NCBI GenBank assembly: GCA_028554795.2 | Contig: CM068830.1 | Coordinates: forward strand, 109,009,214 to 109,073,213 | DNA length: 64,000 bases | Reading direction: 5' to 3' | From: Sinohyriopsis cumingii | Taxonomy: Eukaryota > Mollusca > Bivalvia > Unionida > Unionidae | Part shown: positions 50,299-61,091 of the stretch, piece after piece | Layout of the letters: the number at the start of each line of letters is the position of its first letter | How positions within the stretch are numbered: position 1 is the first letter of the stretch | Translations under genes and position numbers: made by a program | Notes under the pieces: generated by a model | The model's database searches: none | Told to the model about the DNA's origin: nothing | What the model saw: only the letters and a program-made list of their open reading frames with translations

Positions 50299-52027
50299 GA
50301 TACAAATATTAAAACAAAACATACGAATAGTATCCACTTGACTAAAGAAGTCAATGGCAGTTCATGGCAGAAGAAGTTTATGCAGCCCACCCCAAATTTC
50401 TACCGGCACTTTTCATGTCAGAAGGTCATTTTTTACACAATGTGATGCTCACAGTACAAACACAAGCCCTTTTCCTAGACGAGAATTGTGACAAACAGCG
50501 TGCATTAAAAACAGGCTAATGCAACTCAAAACATTTGTCATCCAAGCCATTTTTGAGATATTCTACATGACCCAATCCCGCCTGTTTACTGCTATGGGAG
50601 GCTAGCTCTTCTTCCTAGCCGACTATTGGTATTTCACTACCAACATTCTGCAGAGTAACTGTGTAAGGTGTACATGCCTGACATCAATTCCAAGAAGAAC
50701 ACAAGCATGAAACACATAGTTTACAAATATATCCATATCTTTAAATAGTAAACAATAATAGCTGAAAAAGTCACACCATAGTCTTAAGTTACAAAATTTG
50801 CCAGGGGTCAATTTACGAAACTGGGCTCTGCCACCTCATAGGTCTCATTCATCTCCAATACATACAAAACACTGAAGCTAAAGCTATACAATACTCATTA
50901 GACGCAATACAAAATAATTTGACCTCATCTATTTATAATGTTTCTTGTTTTTATTCTGCTCTTCTTCTCCAATCGTCTTAGATTGATGTTCATACACTCG
51001 TTAACTACATTAATTGTTCGGTTCATTCATTTATAGAATCAAAGAATTTTTGTCTCAGCTTAATATCATTCATATGATATACTTATGATGACTTTGTCTT
51101 ATACTTGATGATTTGTTGCATGCATAATGTATTTATGCAAACTTTGGTTCATTGACATATTTACATTTCTCGATGGTGTCCGACTCCGACACTTTAACTT
51201 ATATATTCCAAATCTCTTCGGGAACCTTTCGTTAATTGACAGCAATCATCGGTTTGTAGTGCATGCTTCTATATACTTGCCTATTTGTTGTCATTCCATT
51301 CGAATATCCGTCTGTTCGTACATTTTGTTTGCTCTTTTCCATTGATTTATGCTTTGAAGCATAACTGATGGTCTCGTAAAGCTTTAGCCACACATACAAC
51401 AATAATGATTGTCCGATAAATCGCTTCATATTTATCTCTCTCAATGGATGATGTGTACAATATCTACCTAACAATGCCAAGGTCTGAACTAAATGAAGTT
51501 TCACGCAGGACATGATCCCTATATAATTCAATGCTTATCTGATTTAAGTGGCATACATTTAAATGATTGTGGGTGGAAAATACGCTTGCAGTAGATAGTG
51601 GAACCAATCTAACATGAAGTACGATCTTTTGGAATCATATATGTCTTGGAAATACGTCTGTCATTATAAAAGGGAGTCTCAGAAACATCGAAAGAAAACA
51701 TAATTCATCCGTGTTGTCTGCTACAAAAAACGGCCTTACTGAAACGTTAACTTGGCATCAAAGGGAAATAAGATTTAGTCAACCATTATCCAACATAATG
51801 TAACAATTACTGATGATATATATACAATATAAAGTTAACTTAGTATATTGATGCAACGTCCACATCAAAGTGATTATTTCAAACGACAAGTAAAGTGTCA
51901 ATCTGTTTCAGTTTGTATAACGTATGTCTATAATATCAGTACCAAGAATAAAATTATCCACGCTCTAACAATTTATTGTAATTTTGATATGTTCCGTATT
52001 GATATTAAATATATGAATGCACCAGTA

Positions 52028-52028
<1 letters not shown>

Positions 52029-52108
<80 letters not shown>

Positions 52109-52129
52109 ATATATATATATATATATATA

Positions 52130-52174
<45 letters not shown>

Positions 52175-52191
52175 ATATATATATATATATA

Positions 52192-52262
<71 letters not shown>

Positions 52263-52288
52263 GTGTGTGTGTGTGTGCGTGTGTGTGA
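52029..52288. repeat. Long (TA)n array with AAGATA interruptions and (GT)n end
   Basis: About 230 bp of TA broken four times by an AAGATA variant at irregular spacing, then about 13 GT units. The longest simple-sequence tract in the window. Confidence 0.95.
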
Positions 52289-53253
52289 TGTGATCTTGCA
52301 CATATAGAAGAAGGGTGCAAGTTTTTGTCAGTAGAAAGTGAATGAAAACACAGGGTTCTGTATTATTAATTTGTTTGATGAGATTGTAAAATTAGACGTG
52401 CATACACCAGCCTACTCTTTCCGACATTGATAGAGTCGAGAGGAAGATAAGAGAGTGAAAATACAGAATTCCCTAGGTCAGTCGCGCAAATATTAAAAAG
52501 TCAAATTATATTGGTACATAATTAAAACAAAGACAAACGTGTATGATGCTGGCCACTTTCGTGACTTTGTATTGAACATAAATGATATCAGTGAACCAAA
52601 TATTTGCTATGTATTTACAGCATAACCTAACTATTTGGACAAAGTCTATTGAGTAAACGTGCTAAGAAAATGATTAATGAGACATGGAGTAAAATGCATA
52701 CATTTTTGTGAGGTTGCAACCGCCGTAAACATGATTGTTATATACGGAGCAGAGTCGATCTAAAGTATGTGATTGCATCAATATAATTACTAACAAAATA
52801 TATCAATTAACGATGCTAACAATGAAATACTGAGACGAGCGACATTATAAAAAAATGAGACTTTAGAAGCCGTATAACTTTGTAAGAGATTTTTTGCGGA
52901 TGCAACCGCCTAAAAACCGAACAAATTGAGATAAAATAACATAAACAACAATATACAAACATATTATTAACAATATGATAACAAATAACAGTTATATTCA
53001 GGGAAGAATGATGGGGTGGAGGTGGGAAAAAGAAAACACGTCCACATCCCAGAATGAAACTGGCTCAACTGCCGCTAAAGTCCCTAGCAGAGACAATCCC
53101 TCCGTGCACAGCCGGTGCGAAAGCATTGCGATTGGCTGGGCAGAACACGTGATTCAAATTTATTGGCCCTTCACAGCGCATTACACGAACAATCTCGCGG
53201 GAAATCGTAGACTTATTCACACCTCCCATAATTGGCCTTCCGCGAGCGTAAAT

Positions 53254-53255
<2 letters not shown>

Positions 53256-53307
<52 letters not shown>
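53256..53307. repeat. (TA)n microsatellite
   Basis: About 26 TA units directly abutting the foldback repeat at 53308. Confidence 0.95.
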
Positions 53308-53309
<2 letters not shown>

Positions 53310-53438
53310 TGTACGCTGTATCAATGCTATACCATAAGATGTATAAAAAAAAAATCATTAAAAGGTACGGAGTCCTGCAATGTTTCCTTTTCATGAACAT
53401 TTATACAGTGAGTGGTATATCATTGATACAGCGTACAT
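53308..53438. repeat. Inverted repeat (foldback), about 25-bp arms
   Basis: The left arm ATGTACGCTGTATCAATG.. (53308-53332) pairs with ..CATTGATACAGCGTACAT (53414-53438) with one mismatch. The first 18 bases are perfect. The spacer is about 80 bp, with weaker pairing around TGTATAAA/TTTATACA. It resembles a small MITE or foldback element. Confidence 0.8.
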
Positions 53439-53500
53439 AAGGTACATATATTGTATTTATATTACATACAAATACACATATTTGCACGTTGAATGGAGTT

Positions 53501-53878
53501 ACGATATGTTCCGAGCAACTGTGTATTGGCCGAGTGATTGAACTCCTCACATCCCTGTGAGTGTGTCCGCTACAAAATCTAGTTGTACGATTTTTCTTGT
53601 TGTTCACAATCAAGTTAATTGTTTTCCTTTACGAGTTTCTATTTTTATTCACATTTATTAAATCAATATAAGACACACTCATGATTTAAACGATATGTTC
53701 CGAGCAACTGTGTATTGACCGAGTGATTGAACTCCTCACATCCCTGTGAGTGTGTCCGCTACAAAATCTAGTTGTACGATTTTTCTTGTTGTTCACAATC
53801 AAGTTAATTGTTTTCCTTTACGAGTTTCTATTTTTATTCACATTTATTAAATCAATATAAGACACACTCATGATTTAA
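53501..53878. repeat. 189-bp tandem duplication
   Basis: 53501-53689 and 53690-53878 are the same 189-bp unit, beginning ACGATATGTTCCGAGCAACT. I find one substitution (TTGGCCGAG against TTGACCGAG). No coding content. Near identity means a recent duplication. Confidence 0.95.
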
Positions 53879-54110
53879 ACTTGAAATACAGTTTTTAGGA
53901 GGAAAGTAGTGCACTACAAACACTGTTAGCACCTTGAACACTGAATCTGAACTGACAGGCATTCACATACTGGCGTATGGAAATTAGCGTGGAACAGAAA
54001 CTAAGCAAAACGACGAACCAACATGAAGTAATTAAAATAGTTTAATATATTGACAGTTCATCTAAGTACTTGTTCTGCTTTTATCAACATTTCTTAAGAC
54101 TACTGGAAAA

Positions 54111-54111
<1 letters not shown>

Positions 54112-54150
<39 letters not shown>
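54112..54150. repeat. (TC)n microsatellite
   Basis: About 19 TC units. Confidence 0.95.
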
Positions 54151-54155
<5 letters not shown>

Positions 54156-54721
54156 GGACGGTTTGACTTAACTTTAACAACATTCATAGGTCCAGAGACA
54201 TCGTCGTATGAGATAAGAAAAAAATCCCCAATGTTCGTATTTTCATGGATTTTCGCCAGTATCTGACTACAATAATACAGAAGGGGGGGGGGGGGCATTA
54301 AATACGCTACGGTGTATTTGCCTCGTAACCGACAAATTAAGCATATCGGCTTAGTGTCGACTGGCTATTCCAACTATGTAGCATTGATATTATGAACACT
54401 CTAGACTGATCCCAAGGAAAGCGTAAACAGACCGTTACGATGAATCAGATTATTGTAAGTTACTTTGTACAAGTTCAGTTTTAAAGTTTTCGTCCAGTTC
54501 AATATCTTTTTCTCTCTCACTCCAAATATTTGTTTATTTTCTCCGATGAAACTGTGTACCTTTTTAATTTCATTTAGAAAACAGGGTTTTTTGTTATTAT
54601 TTTCATATGTCATTTATGATTAATGAATGAGTAGAAATTCATTATAGATCTATAGGCCAGCAGTTGAAAGAATGTTTATAAATTTGTATTATTTGCCATG
54701 GACGGATCACAATTTCAGAAT

Positions 54722-54750
54722 TTGATATACCAATAGTATTGGTATATCAA
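54722..54750. repeat. Perfect 29-bp palindrome
   Basis: Arms TTGATATACCAATA and TATTGGTATATCAA separated by a single G. It could extrude as a hairpin. No terminator context. Confidence 0.95.
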
Positions 54751-54799
54751 TTTGCTTTATACCACCACTTTAAATGCCATGTTATATTTAATGTATGTG

Positions 54800-54802
<3 letters not shown>

Positions 54803-54869
<67 letters not shown>

Positions 54870-54872
54870 ATT
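54803..54872. repeat. (TA)n microsatellite
   Basis: About 35 TA units with one extra T near 54855. Confidence 0.95.
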
Positions 54873-55253
54873 GCTGTCCATCCTCAGGAAAAGTACGTCT
54901 TATTTCCATCAATTGGCCCCAACCTTTTTTACTCTGTGATGCTTATGCCTGTTCTTTCATTAAAGGTCACCTGCCACCTATATTGTACAAACGTGTGATA
55001 TTATTATAGTTATAAACCAAACGCATTTGTTATGTAAGCACACCATAAAAATGTTTAATTAGACTTAAAACTCCGCTTTATAAAATAAAAAAATTATTCG
55101 GCAATCTTCGTAAACAATCGGTAAATTCCGCGTGCCAAAACCGGATATGACGTACATTTATCTCTTCTATTCAACCTAGCCGTTCAAGTGCTTAATTTCC
55201 CCACGTAAATGTCTATGTGATATAGCGTACGGTCGTGCTTTTGTACTGCAAAT

Positions 55254-55376
55254 ATGGTGCACTGTGTTGCATACGGATGTAACCAAAATAGTAATGATGG
55301 GGAAAAGGCATTCTTTCTTTTTCCGAAAAACCATGTTTACCAGAAGAAAGTGTATTTAATCTGTGGGATCGAATAG
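55254..55376 (+). pseudogene. THAP-type zinc finger, N-terminal remnant
   Basis: The ATG at 55254 opens a 40-codon frame beginning MVHCVAYGCNQNSNDGEKAF and continuing FLFPKNHVYQKK before a TAG. It matches the start of THAP domains: Cys4 and Cys9 as the first zinc pair, then the F-x-FP segment. The distal Cys-His pair and AVPTIF box are absent. THAP domains occur in host transcription factors and in P-element-type transposases, so this may be the 5' remnant of a DNA transposon or a truncated gene fragment. No donor site was identified. Confidence 0.65.
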
Positions 55377-55901
55377 GGGAGGGATGGGAAAGTTGTATCA
55401 TTTATGCCGGGTTATAGTGAATTTGGCCCGAAGACAATTCGGCCCATCTCGAAATACAATTTGGCCAAACATAACAATAGTTTGTACATTCATTTTCTTC
55501 AACAAAAGAGTAGATTCAGTGTAAGATAGGTTTTGGGGGGAAAAAACTAAATTTAAACAAACTATTTTGATATGTTTTGAAAGAAAATAATCATACTTCG
55601 TAACGAACATATTTATGAGAGAAAACACAAACTGACATATCTTGCTTGTTCTATTAAAATATTTATATACATTTTTTATGCTAACAAATATATGCATCTG
55701 CACAACGACGTTCTCAGTTTAAGTCTTCCTGTCAAATTATCAATAATAATTTATAAAACAAAAATACGTAACAGATAATATTCTACATAATACGTATACA
55801 TTTTGCTAAGGGTATTGTACAAGAGATATTATAACAAATATACTTAAGTTTAGGCTTCACGTTGTAACACAGCTGCATACAATACATACTAGATTATACA
55901 T

Positions 55902-55932
55902 GAGAGAGAGAGAGAGAAGGGGGGGGGGAGAG
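55902..55932. repeat. GA and poly-G run
   Basis: Nine GA units followed by a run of G. Low-complexity sequence only. Confidence 0.85.
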
Positions 55933-56307
55933 AATAATGTTGAGCATTTTGTCAGTATTTAGTTGCTGCAATATGAAGTTCTTACCAGTTAATTTTATTG
56001 TTTTTATTTTTCAAGGTGTCTTAGTGTTTGCGCGAGTAAATTGAAAGCTTGTCATTACTTGTCAATATTGTCAATCATATGTCCTCCATTATTCCGTACA
56101 AATTAGAAAGGAAACAATTTTGTGTTTAATTTGTGCCCCTCCCCCCCCCCCCCACACACACACACTCACGGTACAAAATAAATTGGTAAACATACACTTG
56201 TTAGGTGAGCTATTTGTACGTAGCAAACTCTGCTATATTGAATGTTCACCGTATAGAAATCATATAGTTACGAGCTGTCCGGTGTTCAAGTGTTTAGATC
56301 CTTCAAA

Positions 56308-56560
56308 GGGGCCCCAAGTGGCCGAGTGGTCTAAAGCGCTCTTCGTTACGGATCAATGCCAACTCACCTCTGTCTGCGGCGGTTCGAGTCTAAGATTCAG
56401 CCAATGTGGACATGTGAGAAAGCTTGCCAGTAGCTTCTCGTGGGTCGGTGGTTCTTTCCGGGGTTTTCCGGGTTCTTCCTCCACCATTAATACTGGCCGC
56501 CATGGATAGCCTATCGTGTGCTGAAAAATGGCGTTAAACCCCACAACAACAACAACAACA
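56308..56560 (+). mobile_element. tRNA-derived SINE, family 2, full length
   Basis: The head has box A (AAGTGGCCGAGTGGTCTAAAG) and box B (CGGTTCGAGTCTAAG), as in a Leu/Ser-type tRNA. The body contains TCTTTCCGGGGTTTTCCGGG and CCATTAATACTGGCCGCCAT. It ends in (CAA)n at 56541-56560. The direct repeat AGATCCTTCAA at 56296-56306 and 56561-56571 is a perfect 11-bp target-site duplication. Confidence 0.95.
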
Positions 56561-56923
56561 AGATCCTTCAAGAACAATGCACCACATCGGATGCATTGCT
56601 GCAATAATTACATAATAGTTACCTTCTTTTATATCCCATAATTTTTCATGGAAATATATATTTCACCTTTATCACCGTAATACCATTTCTATAATGGTAT
56701 AAACTCAATTATCATCCCACATTTAAATATGATATGCACAGTAATTCAAATATGCATCACATGTTCTTGAATCTACAAAACCAAATAAAATCACCAATGT
56801 TTTACAACTAATAATATCATATAATAAGGACTACCTCTTAGACGCGCTTGATGTACTTATTAGTCAATTGTACAGCATTCAAATAGAATGCTTAATTCAT
56901 ATTCATATTAATTTTGATTACAG

Positions 56924-57175
56924 ATTCGCCAGTCATCGAGCTGAACGCCACCAGTCCCCTGACTGTAAACGAAACACAATCAATAAGTGTGTTGTGCAGT
57001 GCCACGGGAAATCCTACGCCCGACACTCCAACGTGGAATATACAATCTGGCAGAACGCTCATATTTGAAAACGTCAGCAGAACAGATAAAGGAACATACA
57101 CATGTTCAGTCACAGCCAAATCGGAAACGAACGGAGTACTACAGAAACAGAAAAAAATCCATATTCATGTACAGT
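56924..57175 (+). CDS. IgSF gene exon 7: Ig domain 5
   Basis: Residues 459-542, phase 1-1 (acceptor GATTACAG, donor T|GTAAGT). Core Cys483 (ISVLC), Trp496 (TPTWN), Cys519 in the full canonical motif DKGTYTC. The 35-residue Cys spacing marks a compact I-set/C2-type domain. It starts with YSPVIEL and ends KIHIHVQ. NAT, NET and NVS sequons are present. Clean open frame with no stops and ordinary codon use. Confidence 0.92.
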
Positions 57176-57783
57176 GTAAGTATTTTGTTTTCGATGAGAT
57201 GTCCCAGTTTTTTAAAGGACAGGACCAAATTTGTTCTTGAGAATATAACTTTAAAAATTATATAACATTTTAGTTCTATAGCTTATCCATATATAGCTGT
57301 TACGTGCCATTTATAAATTCTCTGTCGCTAGAAACTGTGTATAATTTCTGACTGGTCATTTGTTTGTATAATATGTTTGGTAATTGGTAATATAGTAGTG
57401 GGTCATCCATATTCCATCTGATATCCTATATACGGAATGATGACCATGTTTAAAGAATATTTAACGTATATCCTTTGTTTTAAATTTTGCAATGGCTAAA
57501 GATTCTAATAAAATTTAATCTACTGTACTGCTCCAATGTCATACCAATTTCCTAGGTAGATGAAACACAAATATCTGTTTGAATGCATATGAAGAATGAA
57601 GTTTAGTACCTCGATCATTCCCAATGCAAAGAAGTTTCAAGTAATTCTAACTGCACATATGTCATCAATAAAAACGTTTGCCTGCTTTTTTAATTATGCA
57701 ATTCATCACCCGTCCTGGTTAAAGAGGTATTGTGGTCACCTTCAGTACGTTCTGTCTCGCTCTAAACTTCAACATAAATCTCT

Positions 57784-57784
<1 letters not shown>

Positions 57785-57842
<58 letters not shown>
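57785..57842. repeat. (TA)n microsatellite
   Basis: About 29 TA units. Confidence 0.95.
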
Positions 57843-57843
<1 letters not shown>

Positions 57844-57877
57844 TGCTACGACTCTAAGGTTACACACTATATTTCCA

Positions 57878-57889
57878 ACACACACACAT

Positions 57890-57957
<68 letters not shown>
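57878..57957. repeat. Palindromic (CA)n-(TA)n-(TG)n array
   Basis: CA units, then TA, then TG, so the outer tracts are reverse complements around a self-complementary TA centre. The whole 80 bp can fold into one hairpin. Confidence 0.95.
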
Positions 57958-57958
<1 letters not shown>

Positions 57959-58626
57959 ATAAACTGACAACAAACAGTGCGAAACTAGTATCTAAGTAGC
58001 CTGAGTGCTTTCGACCCTTTAAAGAATCTTTTTCAAAGGAAAATACAAAACATAGCACAAACAAATAAAACAGAAAAACGGTTACGTTTGCGAAACTTTA
58101 CATGGCTCTTTCAACAGGAATTCAACCTTTCAACCTTTTAACTACATTATGTGTCAACTAGTTTATTTCAGCTTGTTGCTGATACTGGAACATATTTGTA
58201 TTAACCTAGAAATTGATAAGCCATAAAGACATCTATTATTGTATGTAAATTTATGTCAATTCAGATTAGATCCCGGGTATTTCATTAATATAGTAGTCCT
58301 AGGTTATTATGCACATTTAGATAATTATTTTACAGAAAATGTGTCGGCTGCAAAAGATAATTGTATTTGTGCATGGTTGTTATGGCTCATCAATTTCTAG
58401 GTCAATACAAATATGGTTTTATTAAAGTCGAAAATTATGAAAAGTTTCGTATAAATTTCAGGATCGGAATTGCACTGGTCCACCAATAATCGTGACGCTG
58501 TAAAAATGGCGTTCTCCAAAACTTATTTAAATAATTCCCAATAGATCCAGAATAATATTTTTGTCGAATGAACACTTTCTGTTTCCATTGGATAATCCAA
58601 GCAAATGTCTTTCGTGGTACCCATCT

Positions 58627-58681
58627 CTTTCTCTCTGTCTCTCTCTCTCTCTGTCTCTCTCTTTTGGTCTGTTCACTTTAA

Positions 58682-58771
<90 letters not shown>
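58627..58771. repeat. (CT)n-(TA)n microsatellite
   Basis: Interrupted CT tract, then about 21 pure CT units (58684-58725) and about 23 TA units to 58771, ending about 200 bp before the exon 8 acceptor. Confidence 0.95.
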
Positions 58772-58773
<2 letters not shown>

Positions 58774-58975
58774 GTTGTATTTTAGGAAAATAAACTAATA
58801 TTTTAAACATTATGCAAACTTATTGGCTATCGTTCTTTCTTGGTACGTAGTCTAAACTTATAGATATCTTAACAGTTAAAGACTAACTTTGATATAACCT
58901 AGACGTTATCTACACATTTTGCTGAGTACTCCTCTATTATGTTCAACATATGGATTAGAAGGCATATGTTTTCAG

Positions 58976-59287
58976 ATGCTCCTGAGATAAATGTAACAGT
59001 CACTGGATCAGATAAACTGAACATGCCGTCTAACGTCACATGTGAAGCAAGCGGATTTCCCACGAAGTATACTTTCCATCCATGGAAGCACATGCTTGGA
59101 GAAGTGACAATTAGATCCCATCTCCAGAGTAATTATGAAGGCGCCAACAAATCCAGTAAACATATCTTGACCCTGAATAGGCTGTCACTGCAGGATATGG
59201 GGACATACGTCTGTTCCGTCGACAACGGAATACGAGGAGTCGATGGGAATATTATACAAACTAGTGATGCAGTTCTTAATATCAAAG
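58976..59287 (+). CDS. IgSF gene exon 8: Ig domain 6
   Basis: Residues 543-646, phase 1-1 (acceptor TGTTTTCAG, donor AAAG|GTACAT). Starts YAPEINVTVTG. Core Cys565 (SNVTC), Trp579 (HPWKH), Cys622 in LQDMGTYVC, a complete DxGxYxC motif. The 56-residue Cys spacing and LTLNRLSLQDMG strand fit an I-set domain. NVT and NKS sequons are present. Sequence before the acceptor also reads open, so the boundary is set by the splice consensus and linker position. Confidence 0.92.
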
Positions 59288-59896
59288 GTACATATATATT
59301 AGCGCTAACATAACATATACTGTGTATACAGTCAAGGAAATATGACAAATATAGAATGCATCATTCGTGCCGCCGTCATCCTGCATTATAATGCTGAACT
59401 ATAATTTGAACTTTCTCACTATCGCCATCAATGTGCTTATCAAATTGTATTTACTGATGTAAGCTGGCACGAATATTTAATGGATGCAAAGATTCAAATA
59501 AGAGTATATATGGAAAATCAAGTCCACCCTTGCTTAATTTCTCATTCTCATTGTCTTGTAACGATCAAAGAAATACCCTAATTTTAGCTTGCTGAAAATG
59601 GACAGTTAACAGACCACAACATTTAATGAGTCGTGAAAACGTCCATTTCATGTGTACCTTGTCGAATCGCACTATCAAATACAAATGCTAAACAAAGGCT
59701 TGCAAATACATGTTGAACTGTAAGTCTAGAATAAATGTTAGATAAAATAGACGTGAGTGTTTATTATACCATTTCGAGTTTCCCCTCTTTGATCTGCATA
59801 AATGGATAACATATCGCTATAAAGTGAAAGTGCTGCAGATCAAAATGAAAAGAAATGGATTAATATACAATTTTTTTATATATCCTTTCTTTTCAG
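59288..59896 (+). other. Intron 8
   Basis: A 609-bp intron, the shortest in the gene. AT-rich with no repeats or other features seen. Confidence 0.8.
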
Positions 59897-60229
59897 GGAT
59901 GCCTGAAGTCGTAAATAAGAAAAATGACACATTTACTGGGAAAATTGGTTCATCAGTCAATATATACGTAGCCTTTTACGGTGACCCGGTCATTACTGAC
60001 TTTAAATTTCAAAGAAATGGTTCAAACGTCGAGAACACAAGCAAGACAAATATGTACCTCCGCACAGATGTTGTTGAAGTACTGTTCCATAACAGGAAGG
60101 TAAATCTGGCAGTTTGGATGGCACATCTGTTGATTCAGAACCTAACAGAAGATGATTTCGACGATTACAATCTTGTGTTAGAAAATTCACTTGGTAAAAC
60201 GGACTTTAAATTGCAGCTGCAATCATCAG
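59897..60229 (+). CDS. IgSF gene exon 9: cysteine-free Ig-like domain 7
   Basis: Residues 647-757, phase 1-1 (acceptor TTCTTTTCAG, donor TCAG|GTACAT). The strand pattern is Ig-like: GKIGSSVNIYVAF (B strand), a C strand reading DFKFQRNGS and LLIQNLTEDDFDDYNLVLEN for E-F, where DxxDYxL mirrors DxGxYxC. There is no cysteine at all and no core Trp after the C strand, so the intradomain disulfide is missing and must be replaced by hydrophobic packing. Such domains are known next to the membrane in some invertebrate IgSF receptors. NDT, NGS, NTS and NLT sequons occur. Confidence 0.85.
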
Positions 60230-60535
60230 GTACATGCAAAATTCTAAATAATCTATACATGCTCCAACATATACACGTCATTTGCACGGAGCGCAGAAGG
60301 CGAATAAAACTATACATGCTCCGTTAAACTTCGATCCCAACTTTAACATCAGTTATGTAATACATTTTATAATTTAATTTCGTAGACTTAATAATGTAAC
60401 TGGAAATATTTATATTTATTATATTTATTGATACTCCATTTAACCAAAAGACGAAGGGTCCCTTAGTATGTTGAATGTTTTCTGTGTTTAGGTAGGAGTG
60501 GAAGCAGGTGGCAACTGAGAATTACTCCAAAAACA

Positions 60536-60609
60536 AAAGAGATCATTATTTCAAAACGTTTGGGTTATTATAAAAGAGATCATTATTTCAAAACGTTTGG
60601 GTTATTATG
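60536..60609. repeat. 37-bp tandem duplication
   Basis: Two adjacent identical units containing GATCATTATTTCAAAACG, spaced 37 bp apart (60541 and 60578). A recent slippage event. Confidence 0.95.
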
Positions 60610-60714
60610 CTAATATAAATAATAACTTACAAGCTTAAATTACGCTATACTGAAATTATCCAAAGCGTGCTAATTCTTCTAATACGTATCTTGCATGGTT
60701 ATCCACATAACTGT

Positions 60715-61059
60715 CTACTCGTGATGATTTGATCTCTGTCCTCGTATGATATCCATGTATGTTTAACTGAACTTTTTGATATTTAAAGTTGTTTGCAATT
60801 CGAGGAAAAGCCATATTTCGTATCGAATAAAAGTTGACAAAAATGCAAAATAATTTTAAATAAATTTAATAATGTTTCGTTTAATTTAAATTTTGCCCTT
60901 ATTCACTAGAACTGGGAACTGGTGATGATTTGATCTGATATCCATTGTAAGTTTAACTAACTTTTTATATTTAAAAAGATTTGCACTTCGAAGAAATGCT
61001 GTATTGCACATCTAAACAATGTTGATGGTTAAGTGTGTGTGTGCGTGTGTGTGTGTGTA

Positions 61060-61091
<32 letters not shown>

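Larger units (their letters stand above)
49041..56923 (+). other. Intron 6
   Basis: A 7.9 kb intron containing a (TA)n tract right after the donor, Ig pseudoexon B (49709-49860), SINE family 2 copies (50071-50298 and 56308-56560), long TA arrays (52029-52288, 53256-53307, 54803-54872), foldback and tandem repeats (53308-53878), a short palindrome and a THAP remnant (55254-55376). The stretch 50320-51840 appears to be empty AT-rich sequence. Confidence 0.75.
57176..58975 (+). other. Intron 7
   Basis: A 1.8 kb intron containing three microsatellite tracts (57785-57842, 57878-57957, 58627-58771) and otherwise AT-rich sequence. Nothing else recognised. Confidence 0.75.

Noticed and set aside
51848..52320. 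Open frames of Ile-Tyr repeats on both strands (also at 47 kb, 49 kb, 53 kb, 54.8 kb and 57.8 kb)
   Set aside because: These are (TA)n microsatellites read as codons.
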